This document shows positions 18,994 through 27,912 of a stretch of 64,000 bases of DNA, in pieces. The number at the start of each line of letters is the position of its first letter. The stretch's first letter is position 1. The translations under genes were made by a program, and so were the position numbers. Under the pieces are notes generated by a model that was given only the letters and a program-made list of their open reading frames with translations, ran no database searches and had not been told where the DNA came from. Origin of the DNA: Pusillibacter faecalis (GTDB lineage Bacteria; Bacillota; Clostridia; Oscillospirales; Oscillospiraceae); assembly GCF_018408705.1 (NCBI RefSeq), contig NZ_AP023420.1:1488001-1552000 (forward strand), read 5' to 3'.

Positions 18994-19443
18994 TCACTTC
19001 TCCTCATATACCGAGACGTACACGGTCCCATTCACCTCAAAGCCCAGCTTTGCTTTCACCTGATAGCTGCCAAAGGCCTTGATGGGCTCCTCCAAAACCA
19101 GCTTCTGCTTGGGGACGTCCACTCCGAACTGCTCCTTGAGCCCCTCGGAGATCTCCTTGGTGGTCACGGCGCCAAAGAGCTTGCCGCCGCTGCCCGCCTT
19201 GGCGGTGAGCTTCACCATGCACTCCTTGAGCTTCTCCGCCGTGGCCTCCGCCTCGGCCTTCAGCCGGGCCTCCTCCGCCTTGCGGGCCTTCTCCTTGAGA
19301 TTCATGGTGTTGATGGCGTCGGGCGTGGCGGCGATGGCCAGCTTCCGGGGCAGAAGAAAGTTCCGGGCATAGCCCTCGCTCACCTCTACCAGCTGGCCCT
19401 TCTTGCCCTGGCCCCGCACGTCCTGCTGTAAAATCACTTTCAT
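18994..19443 (-). CDS. rplI: Ribosomal protein bL9
   Basis: At 149 residues this is the normal length. It has the N-terminal RNA-binding domain ([37 protein letters not shown]), the long connecting helix and the C-terminal domain. It binds the 23S rRNA near the L1 stalk. It lies 18 bases after gdpP and shortly before dnaB, so the three are probably transcribed together. Confidence 0.97.
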   Translation of the reverse strand: MKVILQQDVRGQGKKGQLVEVSEGYARNFLLPRKLAIAATPDAINTMNLKEKARKAEEARLKAEAEATAEKLKECMVKLTAKAGSGGKLFGAVTTKEISEGLKEQFGVDVPKQKLVLEEPIKAFGSYQVKAKLGFEVNGTVYVSVYEEK

Positions 19444-19461
19444 GGATGTCGCGCTCCTTTG

Positions 19462-21456
19462 TTATTTTTCAAAATAGGCGTCGATGGCGTCCACCAGCCG
19501 CGTCTTGACGGCGGAAACGTCGCCATGCTCCACCCGCCCGCCGGCGGTGGTGGAATTTCCGCCGCCGCCCAGGGCCTCTAAGATGACCTGCACGTTGATA
19601 TCCCCCAGGGAGCGGGCGGACATCAGCACATCCTCCCCGCTGCGGTAGAGGACAAAGCTGGCCTGGACCCCCTTGAGGGTCAGCAGCTCGTCGGCGGCCT
19701 GGGCCGCGGCCACCCGGTCCACCCCGTCCTCGGGAATGACGGAGAGGGCGATGTTCTCCCGGTAGAGGTCCGCCCGCCGGATGATGTCATAGCGAGTGAC
19801 CATGTCCTGAAGGTCGCTTTGGAACAGCCGCTGGACCGAGGCGGTGTCTGCCCCCGCCCGCCGCAAAAACGCCGCGGCCTCAAAGGTCCGCCCGCCGGTG
19901 CGCTGGGTGAAGTGCTTCGTGTCCAGCACGATGCCCGCCAGAAGCGCCTCCGCCTCCTCCCGCAGAAGGTCCATGGGCTCCACCAGGTACTGCAAAAGCT
20001 CTGTCACCAGCTCCGAGGCGGAGGAGGCATAGGGCTCGTGGAAGCTGAAGGCCGCGTTTTCAATATAGCTGGCGGAGCGGCGGTGGTGGTCGATGACCGC
20101 CACCCGGTTGCAGCTCTCCAGCACCTGGTGGCTCTCCACCATGTCGGGGCGGCTGGTGTCCACCACCACCAGAAGGGCCCCCGGACGAAGCCGCAAAAAG
20201 GCCTCGCTGCCGGGGAGAAAGACGTCCGCGTACTCCGGCAGGGCCTGGAGAGCGGCCAGCAGCGGCCCGGCGGCGTTGCGCTCCAGATCAATGACGATCC
20301 GGGCGGTCTTTCCCTGCTTTCTCGCCGCGCAGCAAACGCCCACCGCCGCGCCCACGGCGTCCATGTCGGCAAAGCTGTGGCCCATGATATAGACCTCGCC
20401 GGCGTCCGCCATCAGCTCCCGCAGGGCGTTGGCCATCACCCGGGACTTCACCTTCGTCCGCTTTTCCGAGGACTTGCTCCGCCCGCCGTAGAACTCAAAG
20501 TCCACTCTCCCCCGGACCACCGCCTGGTCGCCGCCCCGGCTCAGGGCCATCTCCAGGGAGAGCTTGGCGTTTTTATAGAGCTCCGGAATGCCGTCGGCAT
20601 CCTTGCCCACGCCGATGGAGAGGGTGGGATAGACCCCCTCCCCCAGCCGGATCTCCCGGATGGAGTCCAGGATGGAGAATTTCTCCTCCGCGAAGTGGGG
20701 GTAATGGCACTCCTCAAAGAGGAAGAGGTAGCGGTCCCGCTCGGTTTTCAGCAGCAGCCCCTCCCCCGCCGCGGCCCAGGCGCCCAGCTTTTCGTCAATC
20801 TGGGCCAGGATGGCGCTGCGCGCCGTGTCGGCGCAGGCCTTCATCAAATCCTCGTAGTTGTCCAGCATCAAAATCGCCAGCACCGGGCGGGTGGCGGTGT
20901 AGGCGGCGCGGAGGTGGTCGGCCTCGGTGGTGTCCACCCAGTAGGTGGTGGCCACCAGGCTCTGCTCCCCGCCCCGGCCCCTGGCCCGGACCAGGCTGCC
21001 GTAGACCCGGAAGCGGCGGCTGTTCATCTCCACCCGCTCCGGGCACTCCTGTTTGCGCTCCAGAAGCCACTGAACGGGGAAATGGGGCACCGCGTCCTCC
21101 ACCCGCATCTCAAAAAGGTGCTCCCGCACGCCGGCCAGCTGCAAAAAGTTCTCGTTGCTCCAGATGACCTCTCCGGTGTCGGGCCGGAAGACCATGATGG
21201 GCAGCGGAGAGTTGATGAGGGTGGACTTGCTGGCGGTGTCCACGCTGCCGGTGACGTTGTCGATATACTGCATGATGTTCTGGCGGCGCTTTTGGTTGCG
21301 GCTGCGAAAATAGGCGTACAGCGCCGCGGTGGCCACGCCCTCCACCAGCGCCAGAAGCGGGCTGATGGGCACGGCGGCCAGGGTAAAGATCACCAGAAAG
21401 AGGAAGTACAGCTTTAAATTCGGCTCCAGCAGACGGGAGAGTTTTTTGTTGTTCAT
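19462..21456 (-). CDS. gdpP: Cyclic-di-AMP phosphodiesterase GdpP
   Basis: This 664-residue membrane protein has two N-terminal transmembrane helices (about 15-55), a PAS-like domain, a degenerate GGDEF domain, and the catalytic DHH/DHHA1 pair. The DHH motifs are seen in GHSFADMDAVGAA, VVVDTSRPD and VIDHHRR, and the DHHA1 signature GGGGNSTTAGG closes the protein. It hydrolyses cyclic di-AMP and so affects cell-wall and potassium balance. The ATG at 21456 has AAGGAGC upstream. A good promoter lies 65 bases before it. Confidence 0.94.
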   Translation of the reverse strand: MNNKKLSRLLEPNLKLYFLFLVIFTLAAVPISPLLALVEGVATAALYAYFRSRNQKRRQNIMQYIDNVTGSVDTASKSTLINSPLPIMVFRPDTGEVIWSNENFLQLAGVREHLFEMRVEDAVPHFPVQWLLERKQECPERVEMNSRRFRVYGSLVRARGRGGEQSLVATTYWVDTTEADHLRAAYTATRPVLAILMLDNYEDLMKACADTARSAILAQIDEKLGAWAAAGEGLLLKTERDRYLFLFEECHYPHFAEEKFSILDSIREIRLGEGVYPTLSIGVGKDADGIPELYKNAKLSLEMALSRGGDQAVVRGRVDFEFYGGRSKSSEKRTKVKSRVMANALRELMADAGEVYIMGHSFADMDAVGAAVGVCCAARKQGKTARIVIDLERNAAGPLLAALQALPEYADVFLPGSEAFLRLRPGALLVVVDTSRPDMVESHQVLESCNRVAVIDHHRRSASYIENAAFSFHEPYASSASELVTELLQYLVEPMDLLREEAEALLAGIVLDTKHFTQRTGGRTFEAAAFLRRAGADTASVQRLFQSDLQDMVTRYDIIRRADLYRENIALSVIPEDGVDRVAAAQAADELLTLKGVQASFVLYRSGEDVLMSARSLGDINVQVILEALGGGGNSTTAGGRVEHGDVSAVKTRLVDAIDAYFEK

Positions 21457-21518
21457 CGCAAACGCTCCTTGACGCGGCGCCCGGACAGCGGGGACGGCCG
21501 CCATTGCTTTAGAGTCTT

Positions 21519-21547
21519 AGTATAGCAGTTTCAGGAAAAAGAAGCAA
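21519..21547 (-). promoter_or_regulatory. Promoter of gdpP-rplI-dnaB
   Basis: TTGCTT (21542-21547) and TATACT (21519-21524) are separated by exactly 17 bases on the minus strand. Confidence 0.75.
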
Positions 21548-21674
21548 TGGAAAAAGCGAAAAAAGAGCCGGCGCCGGCATGGAACGCGGGGAAAAACCGC
21601 CCTCCGGCCCCCCGGCTCCCCGGGGCGCGGCCGCCATGCCTGCCCGCCGGGTGCAAAACAAATGAAAATTTCTG

Positions 21675-21703
21675 TATACAAACCGCCTTTTCTGTGTTAT
21701 AAT
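21675..21703 (+). promoter_or_regulatory. Promoter of the RNase J leader
   Basis: TATACA (21675-21680) and a perfect TATAAT (21698-21703) are separated by 17 bases. Transcription would start near 21710, giving a leader of more than 300 bases before the rnj start. Confidence 0.7.
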
Positions 21704-21866
21704 GAACAGTACCAATGTATGATCGCTGCCATATGACCTGCCGCCGGAGGGCGCGGAGGCGGCGCATGGACCAGGGCGCCCGGGCGGCGCCGGGGGGAGG
21801 GTGCTCCCCCGCTCATTTTCTTTGTGTTTTGCTGCGGCGCGTGCCGCTGCGGTGGAAATAGAGACA

Positions 21867-22007
21867 GAGGCTCCCATAGGCTTTTCCTGGCGTGACCGGA
21901 CCTCCTGACAGCGAAACGGGGCTGTGCAGGCGACGGACGCCTGGGTTTTCTGCGCCCTTTTTGGCGCGTGTGACCGGGCCTGGAATGGGAGGCTTCCATA
22001 CTTTTTT
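21867..22007 (+). ncRNA. Candidate structured leader RNA or small RNA upstream of RNase J
   Basis: The ends of this stretch pair over three blocks: GAGG/CTTC, CTCCCAT/ATGGGAG and AGGC/GCCT, with small bulges, closing about 110 bases. Inside are further helices, such as ACAGC/GCTGT, CAGGCG/CGCCTG and GCGCC/GGCGC. The 3' arm can alternatively fold as ATGGGA/TTCCAT directly before TTTTTT, as a terminator would. No peptide is evident. It could be an attenuator of rnj or an independent small RNA such as 6S; I did not recognise a known family. Confidence 0.35.
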
Positions 22008-22027
22008 GGAAAGAAGGAATTTCATTC

Positions 22028-23686
22028 ATGGCAGAAAAATTGAAAATCATTCCCTTGGGCGGACTCAATGAGATCGGCAAGAACATGACGGTCTTTGAGT
22101 TCGGCGGGGAGATCATCGTGGTGGACTGCGGCATGGCCTTCCCCGGGGACGACATGTACGGCATTGACTCCATCATCCCCGACGTGACCTATCTCATCAA
22201 AAACCGGGCCCGGATTCGGGGCCTCTTCATCACCCACGGCCACGAGGACCACGTGGGGGCCATCCCCTATGTGCTCAAGCAGGTGAACATGCCCATCTAC
22301 TGCACCCGCTTCACCGCGGGCCTCATCAAGCTCAAGCTGGAGGAGCACGGTCTTACAAAGTCCACCAAGCTCATCACCGTGGAGCCGGGCAAGAGCGTCC
22401 GGGCGGGCAAGTTCACCGTGGAGTTCATCCATGTGAACCACTCCATCGCGGACTCCGTGGCCTTTGCCATCCACACCCACATGGGAACCGTGGTCCACAC
22501 CGGCGACTTCAAGATCGACTCCACCCCCATCGACGGGGAGGTGATCGACCTGGCCCGGTTCGGGGAGCTGGGCAAGGAGGGCGTTTTGTGCCTGTGCGCC
22601 GACTCCACCAACGTGGAGCGCCCGGGCTTCACCCCATCGGAAAAAACGGTGGGAGCCACCTTTGCCCGCCAGTTCCAAAACTGCGACGAGCGCATCATCG
22701 TCACCACCTTCGCCTCCAACGTCCACCGGATTCAGCAGGTCCTTACCGCGGCGGCCCAGGCGGGGCGGAAGGTGGCCGTCACCGGCCGCAGCATGGAGAA
22801 CATGATGCGGGTTTCCACGGAGCTGGGGTATATGAAGGTGCCCAAGAACACCCTCATGGACATCAGCCGGATCAAGGGCCTGCCCAAGAACAAGCAGGTC
22901 ATCGTCACCACCGGCTCCCAGGGCGAGGAGATGAGCGCCCTGTACCGCATGGCCTTCTCCACCCACAAGCAGGTGGAGCTGGGGGCGGGGGACAAGGTGA
23001 TTATCTCCGCCTCCGCCATCCCCGGCAACGAGGTCACGGTGGGCCGGGTCATCAACGAGCTCTTCCGCAAGGGGGTCAAGGTGGTCTACGACCGGGCCGA
23101 CATGCTCCACGTCTCCGGCCACGCCTGCCAGGAGGAGCTGAAGATCATCCACGCCCTGACCAAGCCCCGGTTTTTCGTCCCCCTCCACGGCGAGCAGCGG
23201 ATGCTCCAGATCCACTCCCAGGTGGCCCAGCAGATGGGCATGGACCGCAACCACATCGCCATTGCCGACAACGGCACCGTGGTGGAGCTGACCACCAAGA
23301 CGCTGAAATTGGGCGGCACCGTGCCCGCCGGCGAGATCTACGTGGACGGCGCGGGCGTTGGCGACGTGGGGACCGTGGTCATGCGGGACCGCAAGCGCCT
23401 GGCTGAGGACGGCATGGTGGTGGTGGTCCTGCCCATCTCCGCCCACAACGGGGACCTGCTCAGCGAGCCGGAGATCGTCACCCGGGGCTTCATCTATGTC
23501 AAGGAGTCCGGGGATTTGATGAAGGAGCTTCAGAGCGTGGCCCAGGACGCGGCGGAGTCCGTCTCCCGCAAGCGCGCCCGGGACGATGGGGAGCTGCGGG
23601 GCACGGTGAAGTCCGCCGTCAGCAGCTACCTCTTCAAAACCACCCGGAGAAGTCCCATGGTCATTCCCGTTGTGACCAGACTGTAA
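22028..23686 (+). CDS. rnj: Ribonuclease J
   Basis: This 552-residue RNase of the MBL/beta-CASP family has the metal motif THGHEDHVGAI (about residues 73-83), HTGDFKID, the beta-CASP domain with TTGSQGEEMSALYRM, and the HVSGHA motif. It acts as an endonuclease and 5'-3' exonuclease in mRNA decay and rRNA maturation. The start has AAGGA upstream. It is a single gene with its own long leader and terminator. Confidence 0.95.
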   Translation: MAEKLKIIPLGGLNEIGKNMTVFEFGGEIIVVDCGMAFPGDDMYGIDSIIPDVTYLIKNRARIRGLFITHGHEDHVGAIPYVLKQVNMPIYCTRFTAGLIKLKLEEHGLTKSTKLITVEPGKSVRAGKFTVEFIHVNHSIADSVAFAIHTHMGTVVHTGDFKIDSTPIDGEVIDLARFGELGKEGVLCLCADSTNVERPGFTPSEKTVGATFARQFQNCDERIIVTTFASNVHRIQQVLTAAAQAGRKVAVTGRSMENMMRVSTELGYMKVPKNTLMDISRIKGLPKNKQVIVTTGSQGEEMSALYRMAFSTHKQVELGAGDKVIISASAIPGNEVTVGRVINELFRKGVKVVYDRADMLHVSGHACQEELKIIHALTKPRFFVPLHGEQRMLQIHSQVAQQMGMDRNHIAIADNGTVVELTTKTLKLGGTVPAGEIYVDGAGVGDVGTVVMRDRKRLAEDGMVVVVLPISAHNGDLLSEPEIVTRGFIYVKESGDLMKELQSVAQDAAESVSRKRARDDGELRGTVKSAVSSYLFKTTRRSPMVIPVVTRL

Positions 23687-23694
23687 AAAGAAAA

Positions 23695-23725
23695 GCCGTG
23701 CCTGAACCTTCAGGCACGGCTTTTT
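23695..23725 (+). terminator. Intrinsic terminator of rnj
   Basis: The stem GCCGTGCCTGA/TCAGGCACGGC is followed by TTTTT, nine bases after the rnj stop. Confidence 0.92.
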
Positions 23726-23776
23726 ATGATGCTGAAAGCGTGGAAAGAGACGGTGAAAAAGCGGCCGGGCACGGTC

Positions 23777-24811
23777 TTACGGCGTCCTCCAGCGCTGGAG
23801 AAGCGCCCTGTACTCCGGCAGCTCCCAGAGGAAGGCACACGCCTGGTCCCGCTCCACCTCATCCAGCAGAAGGGAGATCAGCGGCGTCTGGGCCTCCCCG
23901 GCGGCGTCCTTTGTCAAGAGATGGCGGTACAGCGGGGACTCGCTCAAATCCCAGGGCGAGGCCAGGCTGCGGAGCATCCGCTCCAGCAGGCGGATGGCCT
24001 GGGGGCCGTCCTGTTCCGCCAGCGCCAGCTGCAAAGGCGCGGAGAGCACCGCGTAGTCTGAGAGGTCCAGACATGCCCCCGCCTGCTCCGCCCGATCCGA
24101 GAGCAGGCGGGCATAGGCCCAGTCCCCCTCCTCCAGGGCCCACTCGATCATCTTCAGCAGCACCGTCTGAAGCCCGTGGGCGTGGTCAAAGAGCTCCCGC
24201 TCCAAAAGCGTCCAGGCCTCCCCCGTGCGCCCCTGCCTGCGCCGCAGGGCAGCCAGGGTTTCCCGCTTGCCCCGGTGGGTGTCGGAGAGCGCTTCCAGCA
24301 GCGTTTCCGCCCGGTCCAGCTCCCCCCGCTTCAGCAGGCGGATGGCCAGGGCGTGGACGGCCCACTCCCGAACCTGAGGGTCGGCGCTGTTCCGGCAGCG
24401 CTCGTAGAGGGCGCCGATCTCCTCCTGCCTTTGCTCCGGCCCGCCGCAGAGGAGCCCCTCCAGCAGCACGGCTACGCTGTAGGCCAGACGGTCGTTCCCC
24501 GGGAACTCCCGGAGCTTTTCCTCCGCCCGGGCGAAGGCCGCGTCGAAGCCCTCCGCCCGGGCCGCCTCATGGAGCGTGTTCAAAAACATCCCGATCTCCT
24601 GGTCCGTCAAATCCTCCTGAAAGCTCAGCAGCGTGTTCAAATCCACTCCCAGCGTCCGGGCCAGCACCGGCAGCAGCGTGATGTCCGGATAGGAGCCCGC
24701 CCGCTCCCACTTGTTCACCGCTGGGGCGGAGACCCCCAGCTTCCCCGCCAGCTGTTCCTGGGTCAGCCCCAGCTCCCTCCGCCGGTTCCGAATGATCTCG
24801 TGCATGTTCAT
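23777..24811 (-). CDS. XRE-family regulator with long C-terminal helical-repeat region
   Basis: The first 60 residues form an XRE helix-turn-helix (RRRELGLTQEQLAGKLG, SAPAVNKWERAGSYPDITLL). The remaining 280 residues are Leu/Ala/Glu-rich helices that look like TPR-type repeats (RLLKRGELDRAETLLEALSD is one such unit). This architecture often marks peptide-responsive or stress regulators, but no partner peptide was seen next to it. The start is supported by GGGGAGAGG and by a promoter just upstream. The target genes are unknown. Confidence 0.8.
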   Translation of the reverse strand: MNMHEIIRNRRRELGLTQEQLAGKLGVSAPAVNKWERAGSYPDITLLPVLARTLGVDLNTLLSFQEDLTDQEIGMFLNTLHEAARAEGFDAAFARAEEKLREFPGNDRLAYSVAVLLEGLLCGGPEQRQEEIGALYERCRNSADPQVREWAVHALAIRLLKRGELDRAETLLEALSDTHRGKRETLAALRRRQGRTGEAWTLLERELFDHAHGLQTVLLKMIEWALEEGDWAYARLLSDRAEQAGACLDLSDYAVLSAPLQLALAEQDGPQAIRLLERMLRSLASPWDLSESPLYRHLLTKDAAGEAQTPLISLLLDEVERDQACAFLWELPEYRALLQRWRTP

Positions 24812-24835
24812 GGACCTCTCCCCTTTCCATCTGCC

Positions 24836-24912
24836 ATGATACCAGACCTCCCCCGCCCGCGCAATCGAGAGGCGTTCAGCTTTCCGGCGGATTTTTTAAC
24901 CAATGGTTAAAA
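24836..24912 (-). promoter_or_regulatory. Promoter of the XRE gene with upstream palindrome
   Basis: On the minus strand TTGCGC (24859-24864) and TATCAT (24836-24841) are 17 bases apart. Upstream lies a perfect inverted repeat TTTTAACC-AAT-GGTTAAAA (24894-24912), a plausible operator for the regulator itself or another factor. The rest of the gap to 25254 contains no gene I can support. Confidence 0.6.
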
Positions 24913-25254
24913 GCGGTGGAAGAAGGTTCGCGCTTGGAACCGGCGAGGCATCCCCGGCCTCCGGGCCAAGAAAAACATACAGGGCTTCAAAAGGCGCACT
25001 GTGACGCCCAAAAGAGGGGGGACAGCGGCCCTCCAGGCCCGGAGGCCGCTCCCCTGGCGGCGGGCCACGGGCCTGCGGCTCTTTTTCTCTGTCTTTCTCT
25101 CTTTTCTATCTCTTTTCCTATATCCGCAAAATCTTCCTGAATTTTGAAAAACTTCTCCAGGCCTTGCCCCGCCGCGTGCAAGGCTCCCGCTCCGGCGCGC
25201 CCTCTGTAGAAGAACACCCGCCCGGGAGGGGCGGGAGAGGGAGGGGGATTTTTG

Positions 25255-25664
25255 ATGCGGGGAAAGCGATCCAGCATCCTTTTGTATTTTGACAACTACC
25301 ACCGGGTGGCGGGACTTCCGGATGAACAGCTGGGCCTTCTCTTCCGGGCCCTCAGGAGTGCGGCGAGCGGGAGTCCGGCGGCCAGGACGGCATCACCGGC
25401 TTTGAGAGCCGCTACCCCGCGATGTCGGAAAAGACCCAGATGGCCTTCTTGTTCATGGCGGACACCATCCGCCGGGACGCGGCGGCCTACGCCGAAAAGT
25501 GCGCCAACTATCAAAACGCGGCCCGGCGCCGGGCGGAGAGGAGCCGGGCGGAGCCAGCCCCCGCGGCAGCGCCGCCCAAACCAGGGCCGGAGGAGGAGAT
25601 TGTCCCCGCCCCAGCCGCCATCCGGCGGCAGCTGGAGGCGCTCATCCGGGAGGGCCGGGGCTAA
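25255..25664 (+). pseudogene. DUF6291-like small protein, interrupted by a one-base frameshift
   Basis: The first frame gives MRGKRSSILLYFDNYHRVAG followed by a conserved-looking LPDEQLGLLFRAL. The continuation is in another frame from about 25355 onward (ECGERESGGQDGITGF, then MSEKTQMAFLFMADTIRRDA) up to 25664. Adding one G in the short G-run at about 25355-25357 restores a 136-residue protein. The order (aromatic start, LPDEQ, a helix with IRRDA and a basic Asn/Arg tail) resembles the phage-associated DUF6291 family. A good ribosome-binding site precedes the ATG. This could be a true mutation or an assembly error. Confidence 0.65.
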
Positions 25665-25850
25665 GCCGCAAAAGGGGCAAAGCCCTGCCGCGCGGGGGAT
25701 TCGCTGCGAGCTTTCAGCGGACCATGGCTCCCCGCGGCGCGCTTTCTGCCGTGTACACAGCGATTCGATTCCTTTCACGCCCACACCCGCAGGCGCGTTT
25801 CGGAGCGCGCCGGAGATAGCGGGAAGCTCCGCGAGACTTTGATTCATGGA

Positions 25851-25877
25851 GAGAGGACCGCCAAAGGCGGTCCTCTC
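25851..25877. terminator. Strong hairpin between the frameshifted gene and the SPFH gene
   Basis: The perfect 12-bp stem GAGAGGACCGCC with an AAA loop begins six bases beyond the stop of the leftward SPFH gene. The T-run is short on either side. It probably ends the SPFH transcript. Confidence 0.7.
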
Positions 25878-25882
25878 TTTGG

Positions 25883-26833
25883 TTATTCGGCTTTGGGCTC
25901 CTCGCTTTCAAAGACGGCCTTTGCGCTGGCCGCCAGGCCCGCCAGGCCCTGGAGCTCCGAGGGGATGATGATCTTCGTGGCCTTGCCGTCCGCCACCTTC
26001 TGCATGGCCTCCAGCGCCTTGAGCTTCACCACCTGGTCGTTGGGCGCGGCGGCGTTCAAAAGACGCAGGGAGTCCGCCATGGCCTGCTGCACCTGCATGA
26101 TGGCCTGGGCCTCCGCCTCCGCGGCCATAATGCGGGCCTCCTTCTCGCCCTCGGCCTTCAAAATCGCGGCCTGCTTGGCGGCGTCCGCCTTCAGGATGGC
26201 GGACTGCTTCTCGCCCTCGGCCACCAGAATCTGGCTCTGCTTCTGGCCCTCCGCCTGGAGGATGGACTCCCGGCGCTCCCGCTCCGCCTTCATCTGCTTT
26301 TCCATGGCGTTCTGGATCTCCTTGGGCGGGATGATGTTCTTCAGCTCCACCCGGTTGACCTTGATGCCCCAGGGGTCCGTGGCCTCGTCCAGAATGGAGC
26401 GCATCTTGGCGTTGATGGTGTCCCGGCTGGTGAGGGATTGGTCCAGCTCCATCTCACCGATGATGTTGCGCAGCGTCGTTGCCGTGAGGTTCTCAATGGC
26501 GCTCATGGGGTGCTCCACGCCGTAGGTATAGAGCTTGGGATCGGTAATCTGGAAGTAGATGACCGTGTCGATCTGCATGGTGACGTTGTCCTTGGTGATG
26601 ACGGGCTGGGGGGCGAAGTCCGCCACCTGCTCCTTCAAGGACACCTTCTTGGCCACCCGCATGAGAAAGGGCACCTTGAAGTGCAGACCCACATTCCACA
26701 CGGTGTGGAACGCGCCCAAGCGCTCCACCACATACGCCTTGGACTGCTGGACAATGTGAATGTTGCCGATCAGCAGCACCAGAACCAGCGCCACCAGAAT
26801 CAAGATAGCCGCGATACTGAAAATGCCTTCCAT
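25883..26833 (-). CDS. SPFH/Band 7 (stomatin-like) membrane protein
   Basis: This 316-residue protein has one N-terminal membrane helix (about residues 5-27), the Band 7 domain (VVERLGAFHTVWNVGLHFKV, then LRNIIGEMELDQSLTSRD), and a long coiled coil. The coil shows a striking repeat of EGxKQSxIL-type units (about residues 190-240). Such proteins scaffold membrane microdomains. Its start follows one base after the stop of the HTH-NfeD gene, the classic NfeD-stomatin pairing. Confidence 0.92.
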   Translation of the reverse strand: MEGIFSIAAILILVALVLVLLIGNIHIVQQSKAYVVERLGAFHTVWNVGLHFKVPFLMRVAKKVSLKEQVADFAPQPVITKDNVTMQIDTVIYFQITDPKLYTYGVEHPMSAIENLTATTLRNIIGEMELDQSLTSRDTINAKMRSILDEATDPWGIKVNRVELKNIIPPKEIQNAMEKQMKAERERRESILQAEGQKQSQILVAEGEKQSAILKADAAKQAAILKAEGEKEARIMAAEAEAQAIMQVQQAMADSLRLLNAAAPNDQVVKLKALEAMQKVADGKATKIIIPSELQGLAGLAASAKAVFESEEPKAE

Positions 26834-27661
26834 TTATTGAACTCCTTCCTTTTCCACACATGGATTGACAATGAGCTTCACGCCCTCCATGGACGTAATC
26901 TCCACAGGTTCCCCGGCCGGAATCACGGCGCCGTCGGCGCTGCGGGCGGTCCAGGTCTTGCCGTCCACATAGACGGCGCCGGAGGAATTTTCGTTGTCGA
27001 TGGTCTCCGTCACCTTGCCGGTGGCTCCCAGCACCCGGTCCGCGTTGGTAGGCACCGCCTTGCCGGTGGAGAGCTTTCGCACCAGGGGCCGGGTGGCCGC
27101 CAGAGCCGCCGCCGAGACCACGAGAAACAGCACGATCTGGGCCAGAAGGCTCAATCCCGCCGCCGCGGCCAGCAGAGCCGCCACGGAGCCCACCACAAAC
27201 CAGATGGAGACCAGCCCCGCCGTCGCCGCCTCCACAATGCCAAAGACGATGATGGCTCCAATCCAAACAAAGGTCATCATGTGATCCACGCCTCCTTTCA
27301 AAAGTTTGATACACAGCAGGAGCAGCAGCGTCACGCAGAGCAGACTGCCGGCGCCCACCCACTTGTTCTCCGGAGAGAGATTCGTGAAAAACGAGGACAG
27401 CGCTGTTTTCAGCGTCCGGCGCTCCGGGTGCTCCGGGGCCCGCGCCTCCCGCCCGGGAAGGGGGACCTCCTCGCAAAACAGCTCGTTCATCGTCACGCCA
27501 TAGCGGTTGCAGATGAAAATGATTTTTTCAATCTCCGGATAGCCCCGGCAGGACTCCCACTTGCTGACCGCCTGCCGCGAGACCTTGAGCTGGGCGGCAA
27601 ACTCCTCCTGCGTCATTCCGTTTTTCCGGCGCACCTCCTGCAACCGCTGTCCAAAGGGCAT
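26834..27661 (-). CDS. XRE helix-turn-helix protein fused in frame to an NfeD-like membrane protein
   Basis: One uninterrupted frame encodes an XRE domain (residues about 4-60: RLQEVRRKNGMTQEEFAAQL, SRQAVSKWESCRGYPEI). A linker and a membrane helix follow (LLCVTLLLLLCIKLLKGG). From about residue 133 comes a complete NfeD protein with two to three membrane segments and a C-terminal OB-fold (ATGKVTETIDNENSSGAVYV). The start at 27661 is chosen because GGAGGAGA lies before it. An AAGGAGG site lies ten bases before ATG 27280, where a stand-alone NfeD would begin. Both a fusion and separate NfeD may therefore be made. Confidence 0.8.
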   Translation of the reverse strand: MPFGQRLQEVRRKNGMTQEEFAAQLKVSRQAVSKWESCRGYPEIEKIIFICNRYGVTMNELFCEEVPLPGREARAPEHPERRTLKTALSSFFTNLSPENKWVGAGSLLCVTLLLLLCIKLLKGGVDHMMTFVWIGAIIVFGIVEAATAGLVSIWFVVGSVAALLAAAAGLSLLAQIVLFLVVSAAALAATRPLVRKLSTGKAVPTNADRVLGATGKVTETIDNENSSGAVYVDGKTWTARSADGAVIPAGEPVEITSMEGVKLIVNPCVEKEGVQ

Positions 27662-27840
27662 TCCTGTCTCCTCCATGTCTGAAATTCTAGCAAAGCTCCC
27701 CCGTCTTTTCCACCAACTTCAATTTGCAGCCGGAAGATTCCGCGCAACCTGAGGTTTGCATCCTGACAAAAAACCGGACGCTTTTATCATAGCATACCCA
27801 GATGGGGAAAACCATTTCATTTCGGTTACAATCTGCCGCA

Positions 27841-27869
27841 TTGCGTTCTCCCCGGTTTCCTGTTATACT
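27841..27869 (+). promoter_or_regulatory. Promoter of the RNA methyltransferase gene
   Basis: TTGCGT (27841-27846) and TATACT (27864-27869) are 17 bases apart, 43 bases before the start codon. Confidence 0.75.
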
Positions 27870-27912
27870 ACGTCCAGGAACAGCAAACCATGAGTAAAAA
27901 GGAGGGGCGGCC

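Noticed and set aside
21867-22007. Assignment of the RNase J leader to 6S RNA, SRP RNA or RNase P RNA
   Set aside because: Size and closing stem recall 6S RNA, but no family-specific motif could be verified; the SRP GGAAG tetraloop region and RNase P core motifs are absent.
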